A stretch of 64,000 bases of DNA from Herbiconiux sp. (GTDB lineage Bacteria; Actinomycetota; Actinomycetes; Actinomycetales; Microbacteriaceae). The stretch is from positions 1-64,000 of the forward strand of contig NZ_JAHFUY010000022.1 in the NCBI RefSeq assembly GCF_023264895.1. The letters run 5' to 3'. Positions within the stretch are counted from its first letter, which is position 1. Each line of letters begins with the position of its first letter. The translations under genes and the position numbers were made by a program. Under the pieces are notes generated by a model. The model had not been told where the DNA came from. It worked only from the letters and a program-made list of their open reading frames with translations, and ran no database searches. Below are positions 38,664-48,161 of this stretch, one piece after another.

Positions 38664-38736
38664 GTTCAGAACCGCACAGGTCGCGGCATCCGCCCTCTCA
38701 CAGGGCCTGGATGCCGCGACCTCTGCGGTTCTGAAC
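38664..38736. repeat. 28-bp inverted repeat (hairpin iii)
   Basis: GTTCAGAACCGCACAGGTCGCGGCATCC / GGATGCCGCGACCTCTGCGGTTCTGAAC, 27/28 paired. Confidence 0.95.
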
Positions 38737-38744
38737 GCCGATCG

Positions 38745-38819
38745 TGCGGACAACGCCACACGTCGCGCCGATCGGCCCCGAATGGGGCTCGGTGGGCGCG
38801 ACGTGTGGCGTTGTCCGCA
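38745..38819. repeat. Perfect 25-bp inverted repeat (hairpin iv)
   Basis: TGCGGACAACGCCACACGTCGCGCC / GGCGCGACGTGTGGCGTTGTCCGCA, 25/25 paired, with inner GGCCCCgaatGGGGCt. Confidence 0.95.
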
Positions 38820-38830
38820 GAACGCGGCGC

Positions 38831-39841
38831 TCAGCCGTGCTGGGCGCGAAGGCGCGGCAGGATTTCCTCGCCGTAGAGCTCGATGAAGCGCGCCTGGTCG
38901 GCACCCGGCCCGTGGAACACGAGGTGCCGGAAGCCCAGCGCGATGTACTCGTTGATGCGCTCGACGTGCTCATCCGGATCCGTCGACACGATCCACCGGG
39001 AGGCCGCCCGCTCGATCGGCAGCGCGTCGGCGAGGCGCTGCATCTCCATCGGATCCTCGACGCCCATCTTCTCCTCGGGCGTGAGGGCGAGCGGAGCCCA
39101 GTAGCGGGTGTCCTGGAGGGCGCGCTCGCGATCGTGGTCGAACGAGACCTTCATCTCCATGAGGGTGTCGACCTCGCCCTCGGCGCGGCCGCCCTTCTCG
39201 ATGCCCTCATCGAGGGCCGGCAGCAGCGTCTCGGTGTAGAGCTCGCGCTTCTTGCCGGAGGTGGTGATGAAGCCGTCCGCGATCCGGCCCGCCAGTCGCG
39301 TGGCGGCGGGCCCCGAGGCGCCGATGTAGATCGGCACGGGGGTCTCGGGGCGGTCGTAGATGGTGGCGTTCTCGGTGCGGTAGAACTGGCCGTCGAAGGT
39401 CACGCGCTCCTCGCTCCAGAGCCGCTCGATCAGCTGAATGGCCTCCTTGAGGCGGGCGAACCGCTCCTTCACCTCGGGCCACGGGATGCCGAGGGCGACC
39501 TCGTTGAGGGCCTCGCCGGTGCCGACACCCAGGATGACGCGCCCCGGGAAGAGCGACCCGAGCGTGCCGAAGGCCTGAGCGATGACGCCGGGGTGGTAGC
39601 GGAACGTGGGGGTGAGCACGCTCGTGCCCATGATGATCGTCGAGGTGCGGGCGCCGAGCGCACCGAGCCACGGCATCGCGGCGGGCGCGTGGCCGCCTTC
39701 GTGGTTCCAGGGCTGCAGGTGGTCGGAGACGAAGATCGAGTCGAAGCCGGCCTGCTCGGCGAGCACGCCGTACTCCAGGAGCTCCCCGGGCCCGAACTGC
39801 TCAGCCGACGCCTTGTACCCGAACCGGATGGGAGTGCTCAT
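38831..39841 (-). CDS. fgd: Coenzyme F420-dependent glucose-6-phosphate dehydrogenase-like LLM oxidoreductase
   Basis: GYKASAEQFGPGELLEYGVLAEQAGFDS, SDHLQPWNHEGGHAPAAMPWLGALG, GTSVLTPTFRYHPGVIAQAFGTLGSLFPGRVILGVGTGEALNE. Confidence 0.9.
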   Translation of the reverse strand: MSTPIRFGYKASAEQFGPGELLEYGVLAEQAGFDSIFVSDHLQPWNHEGGHAPAAMPWLGALGARTSTIIMGTSVLTPTFRYHPGVIAQAFGTLGSLFPGRVILGVGTGEALNEVALGIPWPEVKERFARLKEAIQLIERLWSEERVTFDGQFYRTENATIYDRPETPVPIYIGASGPAATRLAGRIADGFITTSGKKRELYTETLLPALDEGIEKGGRAEGEVDTLMEMKVSFDHDRERALQDTRYWAPLALTPEEKMGVEDPMEMQRLADALPIERAASRWIVSTDPDEHVERINEYIALGFRHLVFHGPGADQARFIELYGEEILPRLRAQHG

Positions 39842-39909
39842 GCCTGTGGTCGCCCTTCGCTCCGCGCCGACGATCGGCCCGGACGTCCATTCTAGTGACG
39901 ACGGCCCGG

Positions 39910-40287
39910 TCAGCTCCGGATGAGCGCGACCGCCTCATCGAAGCTCTTCACGGGCGTCATCAGCAGGCCGACATCGTGAGCCAGGTGCTCCGCCGACCCG
40001 TTCGACACGACGATCACCCGGGCGTCGGCGAGCCTGCAGACCCGGATCTTGTAGTTGATGGAGACGCGCTCCCCCTCGCGCTGCTGCACGATCACGACGT
40101 CCGGCGGGAACGCCGGGTCGGTGAGCATCTGCCCGAGCGAGCCGGCCGCGATCCGCAGGTCGACCCCGGGCACGCGCGAGAGCACCTCGGCTCGCTCGGC
40201 CAGAACCCCGGCGTCGGCGTCGAACAGGCCCACGGTGGTGTGCGCGCCGCCGGTCCCGGTGGCGCGCACCGTCGCATTGCTCATCAT
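39910..40287 (-). CDS. Small protein with receiver-like alpha/beta pattern
   Basis: VGLFDADAGVLAERAEVLSRVPGVDLRIAAGSLGQMLTDPAFPPDVVIVQQ…VIVVSNGSAEHLAHDVGLLMTPVKSFDEAVALIR. Confidence 0.55.
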   Translation of the reverse strand: MMSNATVRATGTGGAHTTVGLFDADAGVLAERAEVLSRVPGVDLRIAAGSLGQMLTDPAFPPDVVIVQQREGERVSINYKIRVCRLADARVIVVSNGSAEHLAHDVGLLMTPVKSFDEAVALIRS

Positions 40288-40473
40288 CGAGGCCTCTCGG
40301 GTCGTCGGTCGTCATCCCGACCCCCTCAACCTACGACGATACCGGCGCCGCTGCACTACCGAGACCCTACGGAGGGCCTGCCCGCTCCCCGTTCGAGTGT
40401 CCGGGGGTGCCGTTAGGGTCGGCTTGCGCGGGCCGGCGCGAGGAGGAAGTCCACCACCCGAGAGGAACACCCG

Positions 40474-40743
40474 TTGCCCGACTGGCGCCCTGTGCAGAGC
40501 ATCCTGCCGATCGAGTTCTACTACCCCCGGCCCGGCACGAAGGAGCCGTTCGCCATCATCCGCTGGGTCGACCTGCGGCTCGAGGGCGAACCGGTGTCGC
40601 GCTGGCGCGCGGTCACCTACCAGGAGCCGCGCCGCCTCATCGGCGACGGCTACTACCAGGAGCTCGACGACGCGGCCACGGCCTGCCACCGCCTCGCCAT
40701 CACCTCCACCGTGCCCGCCGTGCTCGACGTGCAGCGGCGGTGA
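40474..40743 (+). CDS. Uncharacterised 89-aa protein
   Basis: PDWRPVQSILPIEFYYPRPGTKEPFAIIRWVDLRLEGEPVSRWRAVTYQEPRRLIGDGYYQELDDAATACHRL; upstream AGGAGGAAG; non-ATG start. Confidence 0.6.
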   Translation: MPDWRPVQSILPIEFYYPRPGTKEPFAIIRWVDLRLEGEPVSRWRAVTYQEPRRLIGDGYYQELDDAATACHRLAITSTVPAVLDVQRR

Positions 40744-41093
40744 GCCCGGGGCAGCAATGGGAATACCCCCCGTCGGGCCGCTACCCCCACGCAGCGACCC
40801 GACGAGGATGCTGGGTGTTCGGAGCCGGCATCCGATCGGATTGGTCGTTCCGTTCGAGACGTGCCGCTCGGCTCACCGGGGAGTACTTTTGCGAGCGGAT
40901 GGGGGTTCCGCGTGGGGTAAGGGCCCCCATCCACTCGTCGTCCAGCGGCCGGGTCGACGAGGTGGAACCGAGAGGGCAGTGACGCTCATCGATGTGGGGG
41001 AATCGACGCGCGCCACTGCCCCGTCTGAGGGTCGACCCGAGGTCCGGGACGCGAGGGTGCCAGTGTACGTCCGTCCGGCGTAGGTTCGTGCTC

Positions 41094-41378
41094 ATGGGGG
41101 ATCAGAACGTGCCGGAGCGCGGCGCGAAGGACTGGCTCGACGTCGTCGCGCCCGTGAAGAAGGGCGCGATCCGTGAGGCCGCGGGCGGCCTGTTCCTGCT
41201 GGCCGTGGTCTCGATTGGGGTCAGCGTGTGGATGCTCGCCACGCAGCCCTTCTGGGAACTGAGCTGGCGGCTCCCGATCCCCGCCGGGATCCTGGGCATC
41301 CTGGGGATCGTCATCGGCGTCTGGTTCGCCCTCCTGGGAGCGAACCTGCTGCGCCGCACGCGGAAGTACACGCGATGA
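41094..41378 (+). CDS. Small two-TM protein
   Basis: MGDQNVPERGAKDWLDVVAPVKKGAIREAAGGLFLLAVVSIGVSVWML…; ATG at 41094. Confidence 0.65.
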   Translation: MGDQNVPERGAKDWLDVVAPVKKGAIREAAGGLFLLAVVSIGVSVWMLATQPFWELSWRLPIPAGILGILGIVIGVWFALLGANLLRRTRKYTR

Positions 41379-41476
41379 AGAACGGGTCGAAGGCCGCCCT
41401 CGGATGGATCGCGGCTCTTCTGTTCGTCCTGGTGGCGGGCCTGGCCCTCGCGTCCCGCTTCGGCGTCTGGGGGTAG
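41375..41476 (+). CDS. 33-aa single-TM peptide coupled to the preceding gene
   Basis: ATGA overlap with the 41378 stop; MKNGSKAALGWIAALLFVLVAGLALASRFGVWG. Confidence 0.4.
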   Translation: MKNGSKAALGWIAALLFVLVAGLALASRFGVWG

Positions 41477-41505
41477 GGCCTCCGGCTGCCTCGCTGGGCA
41501 CGCGG

Positions 41506-41579
41506 TACCCCCAGAGGGATTCGAACCCTCACTGAAACGATTTTAAGTCGTCTGCCTCTGCCGGTTGGGCTATGGGGGC
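41506..41579 (-). tRNA. tRNA with Leu (UAA) anticodon, short variable loop, CCA tail not fully encoded
   Basis: GCCCCCA TA GCCCAACCGGCAGAGGC A GACGA CTTAAAA TCGTT TCAGT GAGGG TTCGAAT CCCTC TGGGGGT A; cloverleaf folds by eye; anticodon TAA; 5-nt variable loop. Confidence 0.85.
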
Positions 41580-41609
41580 GGGTGCTTCATGGTACCCGGG
41601 CGCACACGA

Positions 41610-41656
41610 CTGCGCCGCGCATTCGGGCCCCGGGGGGGGGCGGATGCGCGGCGCAG
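41610..41656. terminator. Hairpin downstream of ndh
   Basis: CTGCGCCGCGCAT … ATGCGCGGCGCAG (13-bp perfect arms) with a G-run in the loop; just after the ndh stop. Confidence 0.6.
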
Positions 41657-41668
41657 GTGGTGGAGCGG

Positions 41669-43300
41669 CTACTCGCCGGCGGGCGACGACTTCGCGGCGG
41701 CCTTGGCGCGCGGCTTCGAAGCGGCCTTCGCCTTGGCCGGGGCAGCGGACCCGCCCGATGCGGCGGGCGACGGGGCAGGAGCGTTGTCCGGCGACTCGGG
41801 TGCCGAGTCGGTGGCGGCCACACCGTTGACCGCAGCCGTGGCGGCGGGCTCCGACGAGTGCGAGCCGGGGAGCTCGGGGTTGCCGGGCGCCGCGCTCGAC
41901 TTCGCGGTCGTGGGCGCCGCGGCTCCAGCAGGGACCGGAGTGCCGGCCGCCTTCACCGCAGGCGTCGACGCGGTGGCCGTGGAGACCTTCGGTCGCGCCG
42001 CGAACTCCTCGAACGCCGCACGCGGCTTCACGCGGGCCTCGAGCGACACGTTGTCGCGGCCGAGGAAGAAGTTGTGGATCCAGCCCCAGATGACGCGGAT
42101 CTTGCGCTCCCACGACGGCATCGCGAGACCGTGGTAGCCGCGGTGCGCGAACCAGGCCAGGAGACCCTTGAGCGCGATCTTGCCCGACTGGAACACGCCG
42201 ATGCCGAGACCGAGGCCCGCGACCGCTCCCATGTTCTTGTGGACGTAGTCCTTGACGCCCTCGCCGCGGAGCGACGCCACGATGTTCTTCGAGAGCAGCT
42301 TGCCCTGGCGCACCGCGTGCTGGGCGTTGGGCACGCAGAAGCCGCCCACTCCGCCACCGGTGAGGTCGGGCACGGCCGCCACGTCGCCGGCGCCCCAGGC
42401 GCCCTCGACGATCCCGTCGTCGCCCTCGACCCGCAGGTCGGCGCGCACGCGCAGGCGCCCGCGCTCCTCGATCGGGAGGCCGTAGTGCTTGATGTCGGGG
42501 GTCGCCATGACACCGGCGGTCCAGATGATGACGTCGCTCTCGAACGACTCGCCGGTGGAGAGCTCCACCACGCCGTCGACGGCCGACTTGAGCTGCGTGT
42601 CGAGGTGCACCTGGGCCCCGCGCTCCGCGAGGTTGTTGATGACCCAGAGCGAGGTGGGCAGGCTCACCTCCGGCATGATCCGGCCCATGGCCTCGATCAG
42701 GTGGAAGTGGGTGTCTTCGAACGCGATCTCGGGGTAGCTCTTGATGAGCGCCGAGACGAACGAGCGGAGCTCGGCGAAGACCTCGATGCCGGCGAAGCCG
42801 CCACCGACCACGACGACCGTGAGCAGGCGCGTGCGCTCCGGCCCGGGAGGCATCGTGGCGGCCTTGTCGAAGTTCGTGAGGATGCGGTCGCGGATGGCGG
42901 TCGCCTCCTCGATCGTCTTCAGCCCGATCGCGTTGTCGGCGACACCCGGGATCGGGAACGTGCGCGACACGGCACCGGCCGTGACGACGATCTGGTCGTA
43001 CGACTCCTCCCACGGCTCACCGAGCTCGGGGGTGATCGTGGCGGTCTTCGCGGCGTGGTCGACAGCGGTGACCTTCGCGGCGACGACGCGCGTCTTCTTG
43101 AGGTGACGGCGGAGACCGACCACGGCGTGACGCGGCTCGATCGACCCGGCGGCCACCTCGGGGAGGAAGGGCTGGTACGTCATGTACGGCAGCGGGTCGA
43201 CGACCGTGACCTCGGCCTCGCCGGAACGGAGCCATTTCTCGAGCTTCCACGCGGTGTAGAAACCGGCGTAGCCGCCGCCGACGATCAGAATTTTGGGCAC
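41669..43300 (-). CDS. ndh: NDH-2 type NAD(P)/FAD-dependent oxidoreductase with Ala/Lys/Pro-rich tail
   Basis: ILIVGGGYAGFYTAWKLE, VVVGGGFAGIEVFAEL, AGDVAAVPDLTGGGVGGFCVPNAQHAVRQG. Confidence 0.9.
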   Translation of the reverse strand: MPKILIVGGGYAGFYTAWKLEKWLRSGEAEVTVVDPLPYMTYQPFLPEVAAGSIEPRHAVVGLRRHLKKTRVVAAKVTAVDHAAKTATITPELGEPWEESYDQIVVTAGAVSRTFPIPGVADNAIGLKTIEEATAIRDRILTNFDKAATMPPGPERTRLLTVVVVGGGFAGIEVFAELRSFVSALIKSYPEIAFEDTHFHLIEAMGRIMPEVSLPTSLWVINNLAERGAQVHLDTQLKSAVDGVVELSTGESFESDVIIWTAGVMATPDIKHYGLPIEERGRLRVRADLRVEGDDGIVEGAWGAGDVAAVPDLTGGGVGGFCVPNAQHAVRQGKLLSKNIVASLRGEGVKDYVHKNMGAVAGLGLGIGVFQSGKIALKGLLAWFAHRGYHGLAMPSWERKIRVIWGWIHNFFLGRDNVSLEARVKPRAAFEEFAARPKVSTATASTPAVKAAGTPVPAGAAAPTTAKSSAAPGNPELPGSHSSEPAATAAVNGVAATDSAPESPDNAPAPSPAASGGSAAPAKAKAASKPRAKAAAKSSPAGE

Positions 43301-43341
43301 GATGAAACGATCTCCTCAGTACAGGGCCTGCGTACAGGCTA

Positions 43342-44634
43342 CTACTTGCGGAGCAGCCCCCTGAAATGCGAGACGGCCCCCAGAGCGAACGTCGCCATCA
43401 AGATGAGGAACCCGAGCAGGAGCCCCAGCGGCACCGCCCAGTGGATCAAATTGTACACCCCGGCGCCGGACGAGCCCGTGGGGCCCGCCGCCCCTGGGCC
43501 GCCCGTGCCGGGCGATCCCGAACTCGGGTCGGCCGACGGCGCCGGGATGACGAGGGTCTCGAGCGACGTCGTGCTCGAGGAGGGCCGGTAGGTCGCGATC
43601 CACGCCGCGAGGTCGCCGATGGGATTCGCGGCCACGGGCTCGACCGCGGTCGTCATCGCCGACGCCGCATCGATGAGTCCGTACCCGTAGATAGGCCCCG
43701 GCACCGGATCGCCCTTCGGCGTCGCGGTCGCGATGATGCGGTTGATGACATTGGCCGCGTCGAGCTCCGGGTAGGCCGAGCGCACGAGCGCCGCGAGCCC
43801 GCTCACGATCGGCGCCGCCCCCGAGGTGCCGCCCCAGAGCACGTGACCCCCGCCGGGCACGACTCCCACGAGCTGCTCGCTCGGGGCCGCCACGGCGATC
43901 GTGATGCCCTGCGAGGAGGAGTCGAGGCTCGCGTTCCCCGCCTCGTCGACACCCGCCACGGTCACGACGCCCGGGATGGTGGCGGGAGCACCGACCTCGG
44001 TGGTGCCGCTCCCCCGATTGCCGGCGGCCGCGACGACCACGACGTCGTTGTCGAAGGCGTAGGAGAACGCGTCGTCCCAGCTCTCGGGCCAGTCGAGGCT
44101 GTTGCGGGTGAGCGACATGTTGATGACGTCGGCGCCGTGGTCGACGGCCCAGCGCACGGCTTCGGCGATCTGCTCGTCCGAGCCCACGGAGCCCTCACCG
44201 AGGTCGACCGAGATCGACAGCAGCGACGCCTCCGGTGCGACGCCGATCACTCCGCTGCCGAAGGACGTGCCACGGCCCGCGATGAGCGAGGCCACCATGG
44301 TGCCGTGCTCGGGGCTCTCCCCCACCGGCGTCTGCCCGTCGGGCGAGCCCGCACCCGAGAAGTCGGCGCCGTCGACCACGGCGCCCTGGAGTTCGCGCAC
44401 GCTGCCGTCGATGCCGGTGTCGATCACCGCGACCGTGGCGCCCTCGCCCTCGGTGGTGTCCCAGGCCTGACGGAAGCCGTAGTCGGCGAGCCAGTACTCC
44501 AGGTCGCGGATCGAGTCGGCGCGCGCCGCGTCGAGACCGCCCACGGGCGCGACGACGCCCACGAGCACCATCGTGGAGGCAGCCGCCGCGGCGAACGCGG
44601 TGACCCTCACACGGCCGAGCCGGCGGATGCCCAT
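43342..44634 (-). CDS. S8 (subtilisin/mycosin-like) serine protease with C-terminal TM
   Basis: VAVIDTGIDGS, EHGTMVASLIAGRG, WGGTSGAAPIVSGLAAL; C-terminal TM; ATG at 44634. Confidence 0.93.
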   Translation of the reverse strand: MGIRRLGRVRVTAFAAAAASTMVLVGVVAPVGGLDAARADSIRDLEYWLADYGFRQAWDTTEGEGATVAVIDTGIDGSVRELQGAVVDGADFSGAGSPDGQTPVGESPEHGTMVASLIAGRGTSFGSGVIGVAPEASLLSISVDLGEGSVGSDEQIAEAVRWAVDHGADVINMSLTRNSLDWPESWDDAFSYAFDNDVVVVAAAGNRGSGTTEVGAPATIPGVVTVAGVDEAGNASLDSSSQGITIAVAAPSEQLVGVVPGGGHVLWGGTSGAAPIVSGLAALVRSAYPELDAANVINRIIATATPKGDPVPGPIYGYGLIDAASAMTTAVEPVAANPIGDLAAWIATYRPSSSTTSLETLVIPAPSADPSSGSPGTGGPGAAGPTGSSGAGVYNLIHWAVPLGLLLGFLILMATFALGAVSHFRGLLRK

Positions 44635-45149
44635 CAGGGCTCGATCGCGTAGTCGACGCACTCGCACACGGTCGGCGACCAGTCGCCGCGCTCGAGCGCG
44701 AGGTCGCCGATCGGGTTCACCCCGGGGCCGGCCGCGAGCGCGTGCGCGGCGAGGGCGTGCAGGCACTTGACCCGCACGGGCATGCCGCCGGCCGAGATGC
44801 CGGCGATCTCGGGCACCTCGCCGAACTCCGCGCGGTCGGCGAGGTAGGCGGCGTGGGCCGCGTGGTAGGCGGCCGACAGCTCCTCGTCGCCCAGCGCATC
44901 CTGGAGCTCGACCATGATGTGGTCGGCCTCGAGGTCGCTCATGGCCGCCGTGGCAGCCGGATGCGACAGGTAGTAGAGGGTGGGGAACGGGGTGCCGTCG
45001 GCGAGCCTCGGCGCCGTTGCCACGACGGTGGGGTTGCCGCACACGCAGCGCGCGGCGATGCCGAGCACGTTCCGCACCGGTCGCCCGAGCTGGGCGGAGG
45101 CCACGGCGATGTCGTGCTCCGTCGCCGGCTCGAAGGGCGGGGTGGTCAT
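44634..45149 (-). CDS. DUF501 domain protein
   Basis: VRNVLGIAARCVCGNPTVVATAPRLADGTPFPTLYYLSHP…GGMPVRVKCLHALAAHALAAGPGVNPIGD. Confidence 0.9.
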   Translation of the reverse strand: MTTPPFEPATEHDIAVASAQLGRPVRNVLGIAARCVCGNPTVVATAPRLADGTPFPTLYYLSHPAATAAMSDLEADHIMVELQDALGDEELSAAYHAAHAAYLADRAEFGEVPEIAGISAGGMPVRVKCLHALAAHALAAGPGVNPIGDLALERGDWSPTVCECVDYAIEP

Positions 45150-45706
45150 GGGGTGAGTCCGTTCGCGTCGAGTTCGGCGGGCGTGGCATCCGAGAGCCCC
45201 GCGGTCATGCCGGAGGCGAAGAGCGATGAGAGCCAGTCGACCTCGGTGGTGCTGATGGTGTCGCTGACGCCGCTCGTGGTCTGCTCCGGCTGCTGCTGGT
45301 CGTCGATCACGAGGAAGCTCGTCTCGCCGGGCATGACGTAGTAGAGCCGGTCGCGCGCCTCGGCCTTGATGTAGGCCGGGTCGCTCCAGCGGGCGATCTC
45401 GCTCGTGAGGTCGTCGTTCTCCTCGACCCGCGCATCCACCGCCGCCTGCAGGGCCGCGAGCTCCTGCCGCTGCTCCACGTAGACGCGGAGGCCGGGAGCG
45501 ATGATGACGACGAACATCACGATGACCACGAACATCAGCACCGTGAAGCCGGAGAAACGGATGCTGCGGAGCCAGCCCGCACCCGCCGCGCCGCCTGAGC
45601 CAGCACCGCCTGATCCGGCACCGCCTGAGCCCGAGACGGACTGCGGCAGCGCCACCGGCACCCGGGCTGCCCGAGGGGAGCCCGCTGCCGGTGGTCGCTG
45701 CCGCAT
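45146..45706 (-). CDS. FtsB/DivIC-type septum formation initiator
   Basis: One TM then coiled coil and DPAYIKAEARDRLYYVMPGETSFLV. Confidence 0.9.
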   Translation of the reverse strand: MRQRPPAAGSPRAARVPVALPQSVSGSGGAGSGGAGSGGAAGAGWLRSIRFSGFTVLMFVVIVMFVVIIAPGLRVYVEQRQELAALQAAVDARVEENDDLTSEIARWSDPAYIKAEARDRLYYVMPGETSFLVIDDQQQPEQTTSGVSDTISTTEVDWLSSLFASGMTAGLSDATPAELDANGLTP

Positions 45707-45729
45707 GAAACTGCCTTCGATCGGATCTC

Positions 45730-47701
<1,972 letters not shown>

Positions 47702-47705
<4 letters not shown>

Positions 47706-48157
47706 CGCGACTCGAGACTGTCGTTGAAGGCACCGAGCAGCTGCACGAACCGGCGCACGTCGTCGTCGCTCCAGTCGTCGAGCACGCCGGCGTAGGCGGA
47801 CTGCACCTCGTGCCGGATGTCGGCCATGCGCTGGAGGGTGGCGGCCGTGGGCTCGTAGAGGCTCGCGCGGCCGTCGGCCGGATCCGGCACGCTCGTGACG
47901 AAACCGAGGTCTTTCAGCAGTCTGAGGTGGCGGCTCACGACGCTCTTGTCCATGCCGATGTGCGCCACGATCGCACCCGGCGCCACGGGCGCGTTCTTCA
48001 CGATGTGGCGCAGCACCCAGAAGCCGGAGGGCGGGAGCTCCGGGGAGAAGCGGGCGGCGTTCTCGAGCAGGAACGCCCGCGTCGCACGCACGATCCGGGC
48101 CATCTCGCCCTCCACGGCGAGAATGGCCTCGGTTCGGTCCTCGGAGCTCACACCCAC
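47702..48157 (-). CDS. MarR family regulator
   Basis: FWVLRHIVKNAPVAPGAIVAHIGMDKSVVSRHLRLLKDLGFVTSVPDPADGRASLYEPT wHTH. Confidence 0.9.
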
Positions 48158-48161
48158 AAGG

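Noticed and set aside
38664-38819. Paired inverted repeats as a CRISPR array
   Set aside because: Only two palindromes with different arm sequences; no direct repeats with spacers and no cas genes in the window.
38664-38819. Hairpins iii/iv as integron attC sites
   Set aside because: No integrase, no R'/R'' core motifs, arms almost perfectly paired rather than with attC-like extrahelical bases, and no gene cassettes.
41506-41579. Suppressor tRNA reading UAA stop
   Set aside because: With the 7-nt loop CTTAAAA closed by GACGA/TCGTT the anticodon is UAA, which reads UUA; reading UAA would need anticodon UUA and a shifted loop.
43342-44634. Mycosin of a type VII secretion locus
   Set aside because: Protease resembles mycosins (signal peptide, S8, C-terminal TM) but no ESX core components or WXG100 genes are nearby in the window.
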